NCBI RefSeq assembly: GCF_014529705.1
Contig: NZ_JAANIH010000041.1
Span: forward strand, 1-64,000
Direction: 5' to 3'
Origin: Bradyrhizobium campsiandrae
GTDB lineage: Bacteria > Pseudomonadota > Alphaproteobacteria > Rhizobiales > Xanthobacteraceae
Length of the DNA stretch: 64,000 nt
The translations under genes were made by a program, and so were the position numbers. Each line of letters starts with the position of its first letter. Position 1 is the stretch's first letter. Shown here piece after piece: positions 33,916-49,360 of the stretch. The notes beneath the pieces were generated by a model, which made no database searches, was not told where the DNA came from, and worked only from the letters and a program-made list of their open reading frames with translations.

Positions 33916-35130
33916 TCAATCCACTGCCGCGTAAACCAGATCCCGCACCAAGGTCCGTGTAAAATCGCGCTGTCCCGGGCCCTGGCTCATGAACACCGCG
34001 AACAGATCCTCCTTCGGATCGATCCAGAAGAACGTGCCGGCAATGCCGCTCCAGAAATAGTTGCCGACGCTGCCGGGGAAGGGGGCGATGCCGGCCTCGC
34101 GGCGCACGGCAAAGCCGAGACCGAAGCCGTGGCTGGGCGACAGCAGCGTGCCGTTGGTCACGACATGCGGCCCGAGATGATCGGAGGCCATCAACTCCAG
34201 CGTCTTGCGGCCGATGATCCTGGTGCCGTCGAGCGTGCCGCCATTGCGCAGCATCAGCGCGAAACGGGCGTAGTCCATCGTGGTGGAGACCAGGCCGCCG
34301 CCGCCTGATTCCATCACCGGATGCTCGAGCATGTTGAACAGCGCGACCTTGTCGCCGGTCCAGGGATCGGTTTCGAATGGCTGGGCGAGCCTGGCGGCGT
34401 TGGCCTCGGAGGTCGAGAAGCCGGTTTCGCTCATTTGCAGTGGCGCGAGGATGCGCTCGGTGAGGAAGGCGCCGAGCGACTTGCCGCTGACGATCTCGAT
34501 GATGCGGCCGAGGATGTCGGTGGAGCGGCTGTAGTTGAACTCGTCGCCGGGGTGGCAGACCAGCGGGAAGCTCGCGACCAGCGCGGCGTGTTCGGCATTG
34601 GTGATCTTGCGGCTGCGGACGCGGGACTCCTGGTAGAGCTTGTGCACGGGGCCGTCGCCCTGGTGCTCATACGTTAAACCAGACGTGTGGCGGAGCAGGT
34701 CCTGCACCGTCATCGGCCGCTTCGGCGGAACCAGTTCCAGCTTGCCGCCGCTGACGACGCCGACCTTCTGCTCCGCGAATTCCGGGATGAACTTGGCGAC
34801 GGGGTCGCCGAGGAGCAGGTGGCCGTCCTCGACCAGCGCCATGATTCCGACCGAGACGATCGGCTTGGTCATCGAGAAGATCCGGAAGATCGAATCCGGC
34901 GCCATCGCCGGGCCCGCGGGGCTCTGCCTGCCGAGCGCCTCGAACCACCCGACCTGACCACGGCGGGCCACCAGCACCGTCACGCCGGGCACGGTTCCCT
35001 TGTCGATTTCGCGCTTGAACGCCTCCGACATCGCCTGGAGCCGAGGGCGCGACAGGCCGATCATTTCCGGCTTGGCTTCGGGGATCGGCGGGGTTTTCGA
35101 CGTGGTCGAGAGGCGAGGGGCGGCGGTCAT
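33916..35130 (-). CDS. Serine hydrolase (class C beta-lactamase/esterase family)
   Basis: The ATG at 35130 follows GGGAGTGAAC and gives 404 residues; the frame opens seven codons earlier. The active-site S-x-x-K is SMTK (Ser86-Lys89), followed by the HTSGLTYEH segment and a Tyr motif in EFNYSRSTDILGRIIE. The C-terminal SHGFGLGFAVRREAG and WSGIAGTFFWIDP match EstB-type esterases and 'serine hydrolase' proteins. No signal peptide is seen, so a cytoplasmic esterase is more likely than a periplasmic beta-lactamase. It is convergent with the second SDR. Confidence 0.88.
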   Translation of the reverse strand: MTAAPRLSTTSKTPPIPEAKPEMIGLSRPRLQAMSEAFKREIDKGTVPGVTVLVARRGQVGWFEALGRQSPAGPAMAPDSIFRIFSMTKPIVSVGIMALVEDGHLLLGDPVAKFIPEFAEQKVGVVSGGKLELVPPKRPMTVQDLLRHTSGLTYEHQGDGPVHKLYQESRVRSRKITNAEHAALVASFPLVCHPGDEFNYSRSTDILGRIIEIVSGKSLGAFLTERILAPLQMSETGFSTSEANAARLAQPFETDPWTGDKVALFNMLEHPVMESGGGGLVSTTMDYARFALMLRNGGTLDGTRIIGRKTLELMASDHLGPHVVTNGTLLSPSHGFGLGFAVRREAGIAPFPGSVGNYFWSGIAGTFFWIDPKEDLFAVFMSQGPGQRDFTRTLVRDLVYAAVD

Positions 35131-35296
35131 GTTCACTCCCGGGGGGCACATTTATTATCGGAAGCGAAGAGTGGCCCAGAAGTCGCGGTATAAACAAGGC
35201 AAGCCAGCGCGCTTCACCCTTGCAATCCGTCCTTGCATTCGAGCCGTCCCCTGTGCTTGAAAGCGCCCCTGATCCGGCGGCGACGCAAGGGTCCGT

Positions 35297-35372
35297 AGGA
35301 GTGTAGCTCAATTGGTAGAGCACCGGTCTCCAAAACCGGGGGTCGCAGGTTCGAGCCCTGCCACTCCTGCCA
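35297..35372 (+). tRNA. trpT: tRNA-Trp (anticodon CCA)
   Basis: A 76-base cloverleaf: acceptor stem AGGAGTG/CACTCCT, D arm GCTC...GAGC, anticodon stem CCGGT/ACCGG with loop CTCCAAA (anticodon CCA), T arm GCAGG-TTCGAGC-CCTGC and encoded CCA end. It stands directly before secE-nusG, its usual place in alphaproteobacteria. Confidence 0.97.
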
Positions 35373-35647
35373 GCGCATCCGCTGGCTAACCCCTTGATCC
35401 CGAACTATTCCGATCTGCCTACCGGCGACGCCGGCCGACTGGGCGCGTCCCGTCCACACCTTGACCTTTGGCCCCATCCGCAGTAGATACCCCGCACTCG
35501 CAGCCGGCCCGTTAAACGCGGATTTCCGGCGCGGCTTTGAAATCCCCCGAACATCAGAGCCCGGTTTTCCGGCTCATCCTTCGAGACAGAGGGCTGGGCC
35601 CCAGGCGGCTGTTCGGATCCCCGAAATCCTTATTGGCGTCTCAAACG

Positions 35648-35839
35648 ATGGCAGTCAGCCCGTTCAAGTTCTTGCAGGAAGTGCGCTCGGAGACCGCCAA
35701 GGTCACTTGGCCGACCCGTCGTGAGACCACGATCACCACCATCATGGTGTTCGTCATGGTCGCCGTGGCCTCGATCTTCTTCTTCGCCGCCGACCAGATC
35801 ATCCGCTACCTCATCACCTTCCTTTTGGGCATTCACTGA
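35648..35839 (+). CDS. secE: Preprotein translocase subunit SecE
   Basis: Sixty-three residues starting MAVSPFKFLQEVRSETAKVTWPTRRETTITT, the SecE signature, followed by a single membrane helix. Short single-helix SecE is normal for alphaproteobacteria. It stabilises SecY in the Sec channel. The start is the ATG at 35648; the longer open frame upstream is not SecE-like. Its stop codon overlaps the nusG start (TGATG). Confidence 0.95.
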   Translation: MAVSPFKFLQEVRSETAKVTWPTRRETTITTIMVFVMVAVASIFFFAADQIIRYLITFLLGIH

Positions 35840-36396
35840 TGGCAACAGCCGCCGCAACCCAATCGTCCGACAAGCGCTGGTACATCGTCCACGCCTATTC
35901 GAACTTCGAGAAGAAGGTCGCCGAGTCGATCCGCGAGCAGGCCAAGCAGCGCGGGCTCGAGGATCTGTTCGAGCTGGTGCTGGTTCCGACCGAGAAGGTC
36001 ACGGAAGTGCGCCGCGGCCGCAAGATCGACGCCGAGCGCAAGTTCTTCCCGGGCTACGTGCTGGTCAAGATGAAGCTGACCGACGAGGCGTTCCACCTGA
36101 TCAAGAACACCCCGAAGGTCACGGGTTTCCTGGGCGCCGAAAACAAGCCGATGCCCATCTCGGAATCCGAGGCCATGCGCATCCTGCACCAGGTGCAAGA
36201 GGGCGTGGAACGGCCGAAGGCGTCGGTGTCGTTCGAGATCGGCGAGAACGTGCGCGTGGCCGATGGCCCATTCGCCTCGTTCTCGGGTGTGGTCGAGGAA
36301 ATCGACGAGGCGCGCTCGCGCGTGAAGGTCGCCGTGTCGATCTTCGGCCGCGCCACGCCGGTCGAACTGGAATTCGGTCAGGTCGAGAAGGTCTGA
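35839..36396 (+). CDS. nusG: Transcription termination/antitermination factor NusG
   Basis: The 185 residues comprise an N-terminal NGN domain (KRWYIVHAYSNFEKKVAESI to about 115) and a C-terminal KOW domain (EIGENVRVADGPFASFSGVVEEID) ending VELEFGQVEKV. It binds RNA polymerase and links it to Rho and ribosomes. The ATG overlaps the secE stop by one base. Confidence 0.97.
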   Translation: MATAAATQSSDKRWYIVHAYSNFEKKVAESIREQAKQRGLEDLFELVLVPTEKVTEVRRGRKIDAERKFFPGYVLVKMKLTDEAFHLIKNTPKVTGFLGAENKPMPISESEAMRILHQVQEGVERPKASVSFEIGENVRVADGPFASFSGVVEEIDEARSRVKVAVSIFGRATPVELEFGQVEKV

Positions 36397-36529
36397 TCGG
36401 GTAGCGCGGGAGGCCGAGAGGCTTCCGGCAAAGAGAGGCCGTGGGAGGGAGAGGGCGGTTGCCAGCCGCCTCCGACCCAGACCACGAACCTGAAACCGCC
36501 GGCGTCAGCCGGCACAACAGGAGTGATAC

Positions 36530-36958
36530 ATGGCAAAGAAAGTGACCGGATACCTGAAGCTTCAGGTCCCGGCCGGTGCGGCGAATCCCTCGCCCCCGAT
36601 CGGTCCCGCGCTCGGTCAGCGCGGTCTCAACATCATGGAGTTCTGCAAGGCGTTCAACGCCCAGACCCAGAAGGAAGAGAAGAACACCCCGATCCCGGTG
36701 ATCATCACCATCTATGCGGACCGTTCCTTCACCTTCGAGATGAAGACGCCGCCGATGTCCTACTTCCTCAAGCAGGCCGCCAAGATCCAGTCCGGCTCGA
36801 AGGCGCCGGGCCGTGACAAGGCCGGCAAGGTGACGAAGGCGCAGGTGCGCGAGATCGCCGAGAAGAAGATGAAGGACCTGAATTGCGACACCATCGAATC
36901 GGCCATGAAGATGGTCGAGGGCTCCGCCCGTTCGATGGGTCTGGAAGTTGCGGGGTAA
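36530..36958 (+). CDS. rplK: 50S ribosomal protein L11
   Basis: The 142 residues show YLKLQVPAGAANPSPPIGPALGQRGLNIMEFCKAFNAQT and the C-terminal RNA-binding domain with DLNCDTIESAMKMVEGSARSMGLEV. L11 forms the GTPase-centre stalk base. A 133-base gap with two short GC hairpins separates it from nusG. It is followed within six bases by rplA. Confidence 0.98.
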   Translation: MAKKVTGYLKLQVPAGAANPSPPIGPALGQRGLNIMEFCKAFNAQTQKEEKNTPIPVIITIYADRSFTFEMKTPPMSYFLKQAAKIQSGSKAPGRDKAGKVTKAQVREIAEKKMKDLNCDTIESAMKMVEGSARSMGLEVAG

Positions 36959-36964
36959 TCGGCA

Positions 36965-37657
36965 ATGGCAATCGGAAAGCGTTTGAACAAAGCCCGCGAA
37001 GGCATTGACCGCGAAAAGCTTTACCCCCTCGCGGACGCCATCAAGATGGTCAAGGAACGCGCCAAGGCGAAGTTCGACGAGACCATCGAGGTCGCGATCA
37101 ATCTCGGCGTCGATCCGCGTCACGCCGATCAGATGGTCCGCGGCGTCGTGACCCTGCCGAACGGCACTGGCCGTACGCTCCGCGTCGGCGTGTTCGCCCG
37201 CGGTGCCAAGGCTGACGAGGCCAAGGCTGCAGGTGCCGACGTCGTCGGCGCCGAAGACCTGGTCCAGAAGGTGCAGGAAGGCACGATCGATTTCGACCGC
37301 TGCATCGCCACCCCCGACATGATGCCGCTGGTCGGCCGTCTCGGTAAGGTGCTCGGCCCGCGCGGCCTGATGCCGAACCCGAAGATCGGCACCGTGACCA
37401 TGGACGTCACCGGTGCGGTGAAGGGCGCCAAGGGCGGCTCGGTCGAGTTTCGCGTCGAGAAGGCCGGCATCCTGCAGGCCGGCGTCGGCAAGGCCTCGTT
37501 CTCCGAGGAGAAGCTGGTCGAGAATATCAAGGCTCTGGCCGATGCGGTCTCGAAGGCGAAGCCGGCTGGCTCCAAGGGCACCTACATCCAGCGCGTTGCG
37601 GTGTCCTCGACCATGGGCCCCGGCGTGAAGGTCGAGCCGGGTACGATTCTCGGCTAA
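36965..37657 (+). CDS. rplA: 50S ribosomal protein L1
   Basis: The 230-residue protein contains the L1 signatures GVDPRHADQMVRGVVTLPNGTG, MMPLVGRLGKVLGPRGLMPNPKIGTV and VEFRVEKAGILQAGVGKASF. L1 lines the E-site stalk and in many bacteria represses its own rplKA message. It directly follows rplK and is followed by a strong hairpin. Confidence 0.98.
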   Translation: MAIGKRLNKAREGIDREKLYPLADAIKMVKERAKAKFDETIEVAINLGVDPRHADQMVRGVVTLPNGTGRTLRVGVFARGAKADEAKAAGADVVGAEDLVQKVQEGTIDFDRCIATPDMMPLVGRLGKVLGPRGLMPNPKIGTVTMDVTGAVKGAKGGSVEFRVEKAGILQAGVGKASFSEEKLVENIKALADAVSKAKPAGSKGTYIQRVAVSSTMGPGVKVEPGTILG

Positions 37658-37692
37658 GGCTTGCCTAGGGTAAGTCTGGAAATTGCATGAGG

Positions 37693-37734
37693 CGAGGGGC
37701 GGAATTGGGCAACCGATTCCGCCCCTCGTCGTTT
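37693..37734 (+). terminator. Strong hairpin terminator after rplA
   Basis: CGAGGGGCGGAAT (37693-37705) pairs perfectly with ATTCCGCCCCTCG (37716-37728) over a 10-base loop, followed by TCGTTTG. It separates rplKA from the dehydrogenase and rplJL, so the latter probably have their own promoters. Confidence 0.75.
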
Positions 37735-37762
37735 GTGGCGGCACTCACCGGAAACAAGAACA

Positions 37763-38716
37763 ATGGCTGACAAGGTCCTGGTCTACTCGCGTTTTCCCAA
37801 GACGATGATGGCGCGCTTCGCCGAGCGGTTCGAGTTGCTCGACACCGGTGGCAAGCAGGCCACGGAGGTGTTTCCCCCGGACGAGCTCGGCGGCATCCGC
37901 GCGCTGCTGACAGCGGGCGGCTCGCCGCTCGGGGCGGAGGCGATGGACCTGTTTCCGAAGCTTGGCGCCATCGTCTGCTACGGCACCGGCTATGACGGCG
38001 TCGACCTGAAAGCGGCCGCCGCGCGCAACATCGCGGTCGGCCACAGCCCCGGTGCCAACGCCGCCTCGGTCGCAGATATCGCGATGACCCTGATGCTGGC
38101 GACGACCCGCCGGCTGCTGGTCGCTGATCAATATGTCCGCAGCGGCGACTGGGCTGCGTCAAAACAGTCGCCGATGATGCGCCCGCAGGCCGGCATGCCC
38201 GGCCGCCGCATCGGCATCTACGGCATGGGCGAGATCGGCCGCAAGATCGCCGCGCGCTGCGCCGCCTTCGAGAGCGAGGTCGGCTATTTCAGCCGCACCA
38301 AATACGATCTGCCCTATCAATATTTTCCGTCGCTGGAAGCGCTCGCCGATTGGTGCAGCGTGCTGATGATCGCGGTGCGGGCAGGGGCCGAGACCCAGCA
38401 CGTGGTCAATGCCGATATCCTCAAGCGCCTCGGCGCGGACGGCTATGTCGTCAACATCTCCCGCGGCTCGGTCATCGACGAGAAGGCCCTGGTCGCCGCG
38501 CTGACCGACAAGACCATTGCGGGTGCCGGTCTCGACGTCTTCGAAAAGGAACCGCACGCCCCGGGCGCCCTGACGGCGCTCCCCAATGTGGTGTTCGCCC
38601 CCCATATCGGTGGCCACACCCTCGAATCGCACGTCGCCATGCAGAGCTGCGTCCTGGCCAATCTCAGCGCGTTTTTCGCGGGCAAGCCGCTGCCGTACGG
38701 GGTCAAATCGGCCTGA
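37763..38716 (+). CDS. D-isomer-specific 2-hydroxyacid dehydrogenase
   Basis: The 317 residues contain the catalytic and NAD-binding domains of this family: CYGTGYDGVDLKAAAARNIAVGHSPGANAASVAD, the Rossmann motif GIYGMGEIGRKIA, RAGAETQHVVNADILKRLGADGYVVNISRGSVIDE (catalytic Arg region), GLDVFEKEP (catalytic Glu) and APHIGGHTLES (catalytic His). It reduces glyoxylate, hydroxypyruvate or a similar 2-oxoacid. It is not a ribosomal gene yet sits between rplA and rplJ. A terminator precedes it, so it likely has separate control. Confidence 0.9.
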   Translation: MADKVLVYSRFPKTMMARFAERFELLDTGGKQATEVFPPDELGGIRALLTAGGSPLGAEAMDLFPKLGAIVCYGTGYDGVDLKAAAARNIAVGHSPGANAASVADIAMTLMLATTRRLLVADQYVRSGDWAASKQSPMMRPQAGMPGRRIGIYGMGEIGRKIAARCAAFESEVGYFSRTKYDLPYQYFPSLEALADWCSVLMIAVRAGAETQHVVNADILKRLGADGYVVNISRGSVIDEKALVAALTDKTIAGAGLDVFEKEPHAPGALTALPNVVFAPHIGGHTLESHVAMQSCVLANLSAFFAGKPLPYGVKSA

Positions 38717-39293
38717 ATCGACGCTTGTCGGCCCGGATCAAGCCTTGATGGCAACGGATTGGAACTGGTGCGAATTTTGCTCTTGGCAATCCGGCAGAGA
38801 GCGGTTAAAGAACCGCCTCCGGACGTGCCGGCCCCGGCTGGCGCGTCCGTGCACGCATTCCGAAAACCGACGCGCAGGAGATCATTCCTTTTCAGGACGT
38901 CCGCAAGGATTTGCCCGAAAAGGAAGGAAAATCCATCGGTTTGGTGAGGATGCGGGCAGAGGTCAGGCGGTTCGCCGGCTGGCCTTGTCCTGTCCAAGAC
39001 TGCAGGCGCCCGCGGGAAGTTTCGATTTTCCAACGGCTTAATCGCATGGCCTGCATAGACGGGTGAAGACCGGATTTCACTTCGCTTTCCACTTTAGGGT
39101 GGTCGCGAAAGGAGTTTGGTTCGGACCTCGACACGCCGTGGGCCCTTTGGGCTCCCGGAGGGCAGGCTTTGAATTGTCGTCTTGCCCGGCGTGTCCGAAG
39201 GGTTTTTGCCCCGAGGTTCAAGTTTGGGCGGGACGATGGGTGCAACCCGGCGGTCCCGCTTTCGCGATGACCGCCAACCGGAAAGAGCTTGCT
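38717..39293 (+). promoter_or_regulatory. rplJ leader region with long-range pairing
   Basis: No gene is seen in these 577 bases. The 3' part looks like an L10-type leader: GACACGCCG (39130-39138) can pair with CGGCGTGTC (39187-39195), and GCGGGAC (39228-39234) with GTCCCGC (39253-39259), ending just before the rplJ ribosome site. In bacteria L10-L12 binds such a leader to repress rplJL. The promoter itself was not identified. Confidence 0.5.
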
Positions 39294-39812
39294 GTGGAAC
39301 GAGCGGCAAAGAAAGAGGCGGTCGAACAGCTCAACGGGGTCTTCAAGACCACGAGCGTCGCGATCGTTGCTCAATATTCCGGCCTCACCGTCGCCCAGAT
39401 GCAGAAGCTGCGTCAGCAGATGAAGCAGGCGGGTGCCTCGGTGAAGGTCTCGAAGAACCGTCTCGCCAAAATTGCTCTTGAAGGCACTGACGTCGTTGCC
39501 ATCGGCCCCATGCTGAAGGGGCCGACCGTGATCGCCACTTCGAACGATCCGGTAGCGGCGCCGAAGGTCGCCATCGAATTCGCCAAGGCGAACGAAAAGT
39601 TCGTCATCATCGGCGGCTCGATGGGAAAGACCGTCCTGAATGTCGACGGCGTGAAGGCGCTTGCCTCGCTGCCGTCGCTTGACGAACTGCGCGGCAAGAT
39701 CGTCGGCCTGCTTGTGGCCCCGGCGACCAAGCTGGCTCAGCTCGCCAACGCGCCCGCGGGCAAACTCGCGCGCGTCATCCAGGCTCATGCCTCAAAGGGC
39801 GAAGCGGCCTGA
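39294..39812 (+). CDS. rplJ: 50S ribosomal protein L10
   Basis: The GTG at 39294 gives 172 residues, the normal length in this group, beginning MERAAKKEAVEQLNGVFKTTSVAIVAQYSGLTVAQMQKLRQQMKQAG, with VSKNRLAKIALEGTD following. The ATG nine codons earlier (39267) is a possible alternative. L10 anchors L7/L12 dimers to the ribosomal stalk. rplL follows 54 bases downstream. Confidence 0.95.
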   Translation: MERAAKKEAVEQLNGVFKTTSVAIVAQYSGLTVAQMQKLRQQMKQAGASVKVSKNRLAKIALEGTDVVAIGPMLKGPTVIATSNDPVAAPKVAIEFAKANEKFVIIGGSMGKTVLNVDGVKALASLPSLDELRGKIVGLLVAPATKLAQLANAPAGKLARVIQAHASKGEAA

Positions 39813-39866
39813 CGCCCTTCGCAAAACTCAAACCCGAACCAGACTTACACCTAAGGAAACTGAACA

Positions 39867-40244
39867 ATGGCTGACTTGCAGAAGATCGTTGACGACCTCT
39901 CGAGCCTCACCGTGCTCGAAGCCGCTGAACTTGCCAAGCTCCTCGAAGAGAAGTGGGGCGTTTCGGCTGCCGCGGCTGTCGCCGTGGCTGCTCCGGGTGG
40001 TGGTGGCGCTGCCGCCGCTCCGGCGGAAGAGAAGACCGAGTTCACGGTCGTTCTCGCCGCGGCCGGCGAGAAGAAGATCGAGGTCATCAAGGAAGTCCGC
40101 GCCATCACCGGTCTCGGCCTGAAGGAAGCAAAGGACCTCGTCGAGGGTGCTCCGAAGCCGCTGAAGGAAGGCGTGAACAAGGAAGAAGCCGAGAAGATCA
40201 AGGCCCAGATCGAGAAGGCTGGCGCCAAGGTCGAGCTCAAGTAA
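39867..40244 (+). CDS. rplL: 50S ribosomal protein L7/L12
   Basis: The 125 residues show the N-terminal dimerisation helix (LQKIVDDLSSLTVLEAAELAKLLEEKWG), an Ala/Gly-rich hinge and the C-terminal factor-binding domain with EKTEFTVVLAAAGEKKIEVIKEVRAITGLGLKEAKDLVEGAPKPLKEGV. It recruits translation GTPases. Confidence 0.98.
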   Translation: MADLQKIVDDLSSLTVLEAAELAKLLEEKWGVSAAAAVAVAAPGGGGAAAAPAEEKTEFTVVLAAAGEKKIEVIKEVRAITGLGLKEAKDLVEGAPKPLKEGVNKEEAEKIKAQIEKAGAKVELK

Positions 40245-40524
40245 GCAACGCTTACGGGCAGGGTTCCGGGCTGCGGCCCGGGACCTTGGTCCTCCCTCAA
40301 AAGGGCGGGCCGGATGCAAAAGGCGTGCGACGGATCGTCCCGACGCAGGCCAAACACGAAAATGTGTGGGGATTTGAGGGTTTAACCCTCGAATCTACAC
40401 TATTGTCGCCCCATATCGGGTCGGCAGCACGAAAGCGCGGTGGGCAGGGATGCCGGATTTCCCTGTAAGCCGTTGGGAGAGCAGGCTATTTCGGGCTTTT
40501 GCAGTCCGTGAAGACGATCGTTGT

Positions 40525-40567
40525 GACGGGCGGGCGCGCGCTAGCGCCCCGCGCGTCGTTTTGCGTT
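40525..40567 (+). terminator. Hairpin with T-rich tail between rplL and rpoB (attenuator candidate)
   Basis: GGGCGC and GCGCCC pair around GCGCTA, extended by GACG/CGTC across an internal loop, and CGTTTTGCGTTTT follows. It sits inside the 472-base gap before rpoB, where no gene is seen. In many bacteria a partial terminator here lowers rpoBC relative to rplJL. Confidence 0.5.
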
Positions 40568-40716
40568 TTGAAGGTCTGAAGAACAGATTCAGGACATTCC
40601 CGCCTGAAACTGAGTCTCCGGCCCCCAAAGCGGGTTCGAAAATTCAACCCGGGGAGCGGTGGCAGCCGCGTTCCGGACGGTTCGCCCAGAGCGGGCGACG
40701 AAAATGAGAGGCCACG

Positions 40717-44841
<4,125 letters not shown>

Positions 44842-44970
44842 CACGACCTTTCATGCCCGGCCTTCGCGGCCGGGCATTGGCGCCCCTCCCGATGCCTTGA
44901 GGGCAGGGCGCCCCGCTAAAGTGATTTTCGAATTTGCGGCCGGAGGCGACCGGTACGCGAGGAGAAGACG

Positions 44971-49167
<4,197 letters not shown>

Positions 49168-49198
49168 TGGTTCATCCGTAAGAATACCGAGGACAACG

Positions 49199-49225
49199 AA
49201 AAGGCCGGCGAAAGCCGGCCTTTTT
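49199..49225 (+). terminator. Rho-independent terminator after rpoC
   Basis: AAAAGGCCGGC pairs with GCCGGCCTTTTT around a GAAA tetraloop, a textbook intrinsic terminator, 31 bases after the rpoC stop. It marks the true end of the rpoBC transcript. Confidence 0.95.
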
Positions 49226-49360
49226 GCTGCTTTGATTGCCTGTTGCGATGCGGGATCGACCTTTGTTCATCTTTCCTTCAGGCGCAAAAGCGCTTCTGCT
49301 AAGGGAGCTTAGACCGGTGGTCCCGTGACGGGGGCAGGGCCGGAGACCCTCGGAACTCAC

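Noticed and set aside
33916..35130. Periplasmic class C beta-lactamase
   Set aside because: No signal peptide and the sequence is closer in style to EstB-like esterases.
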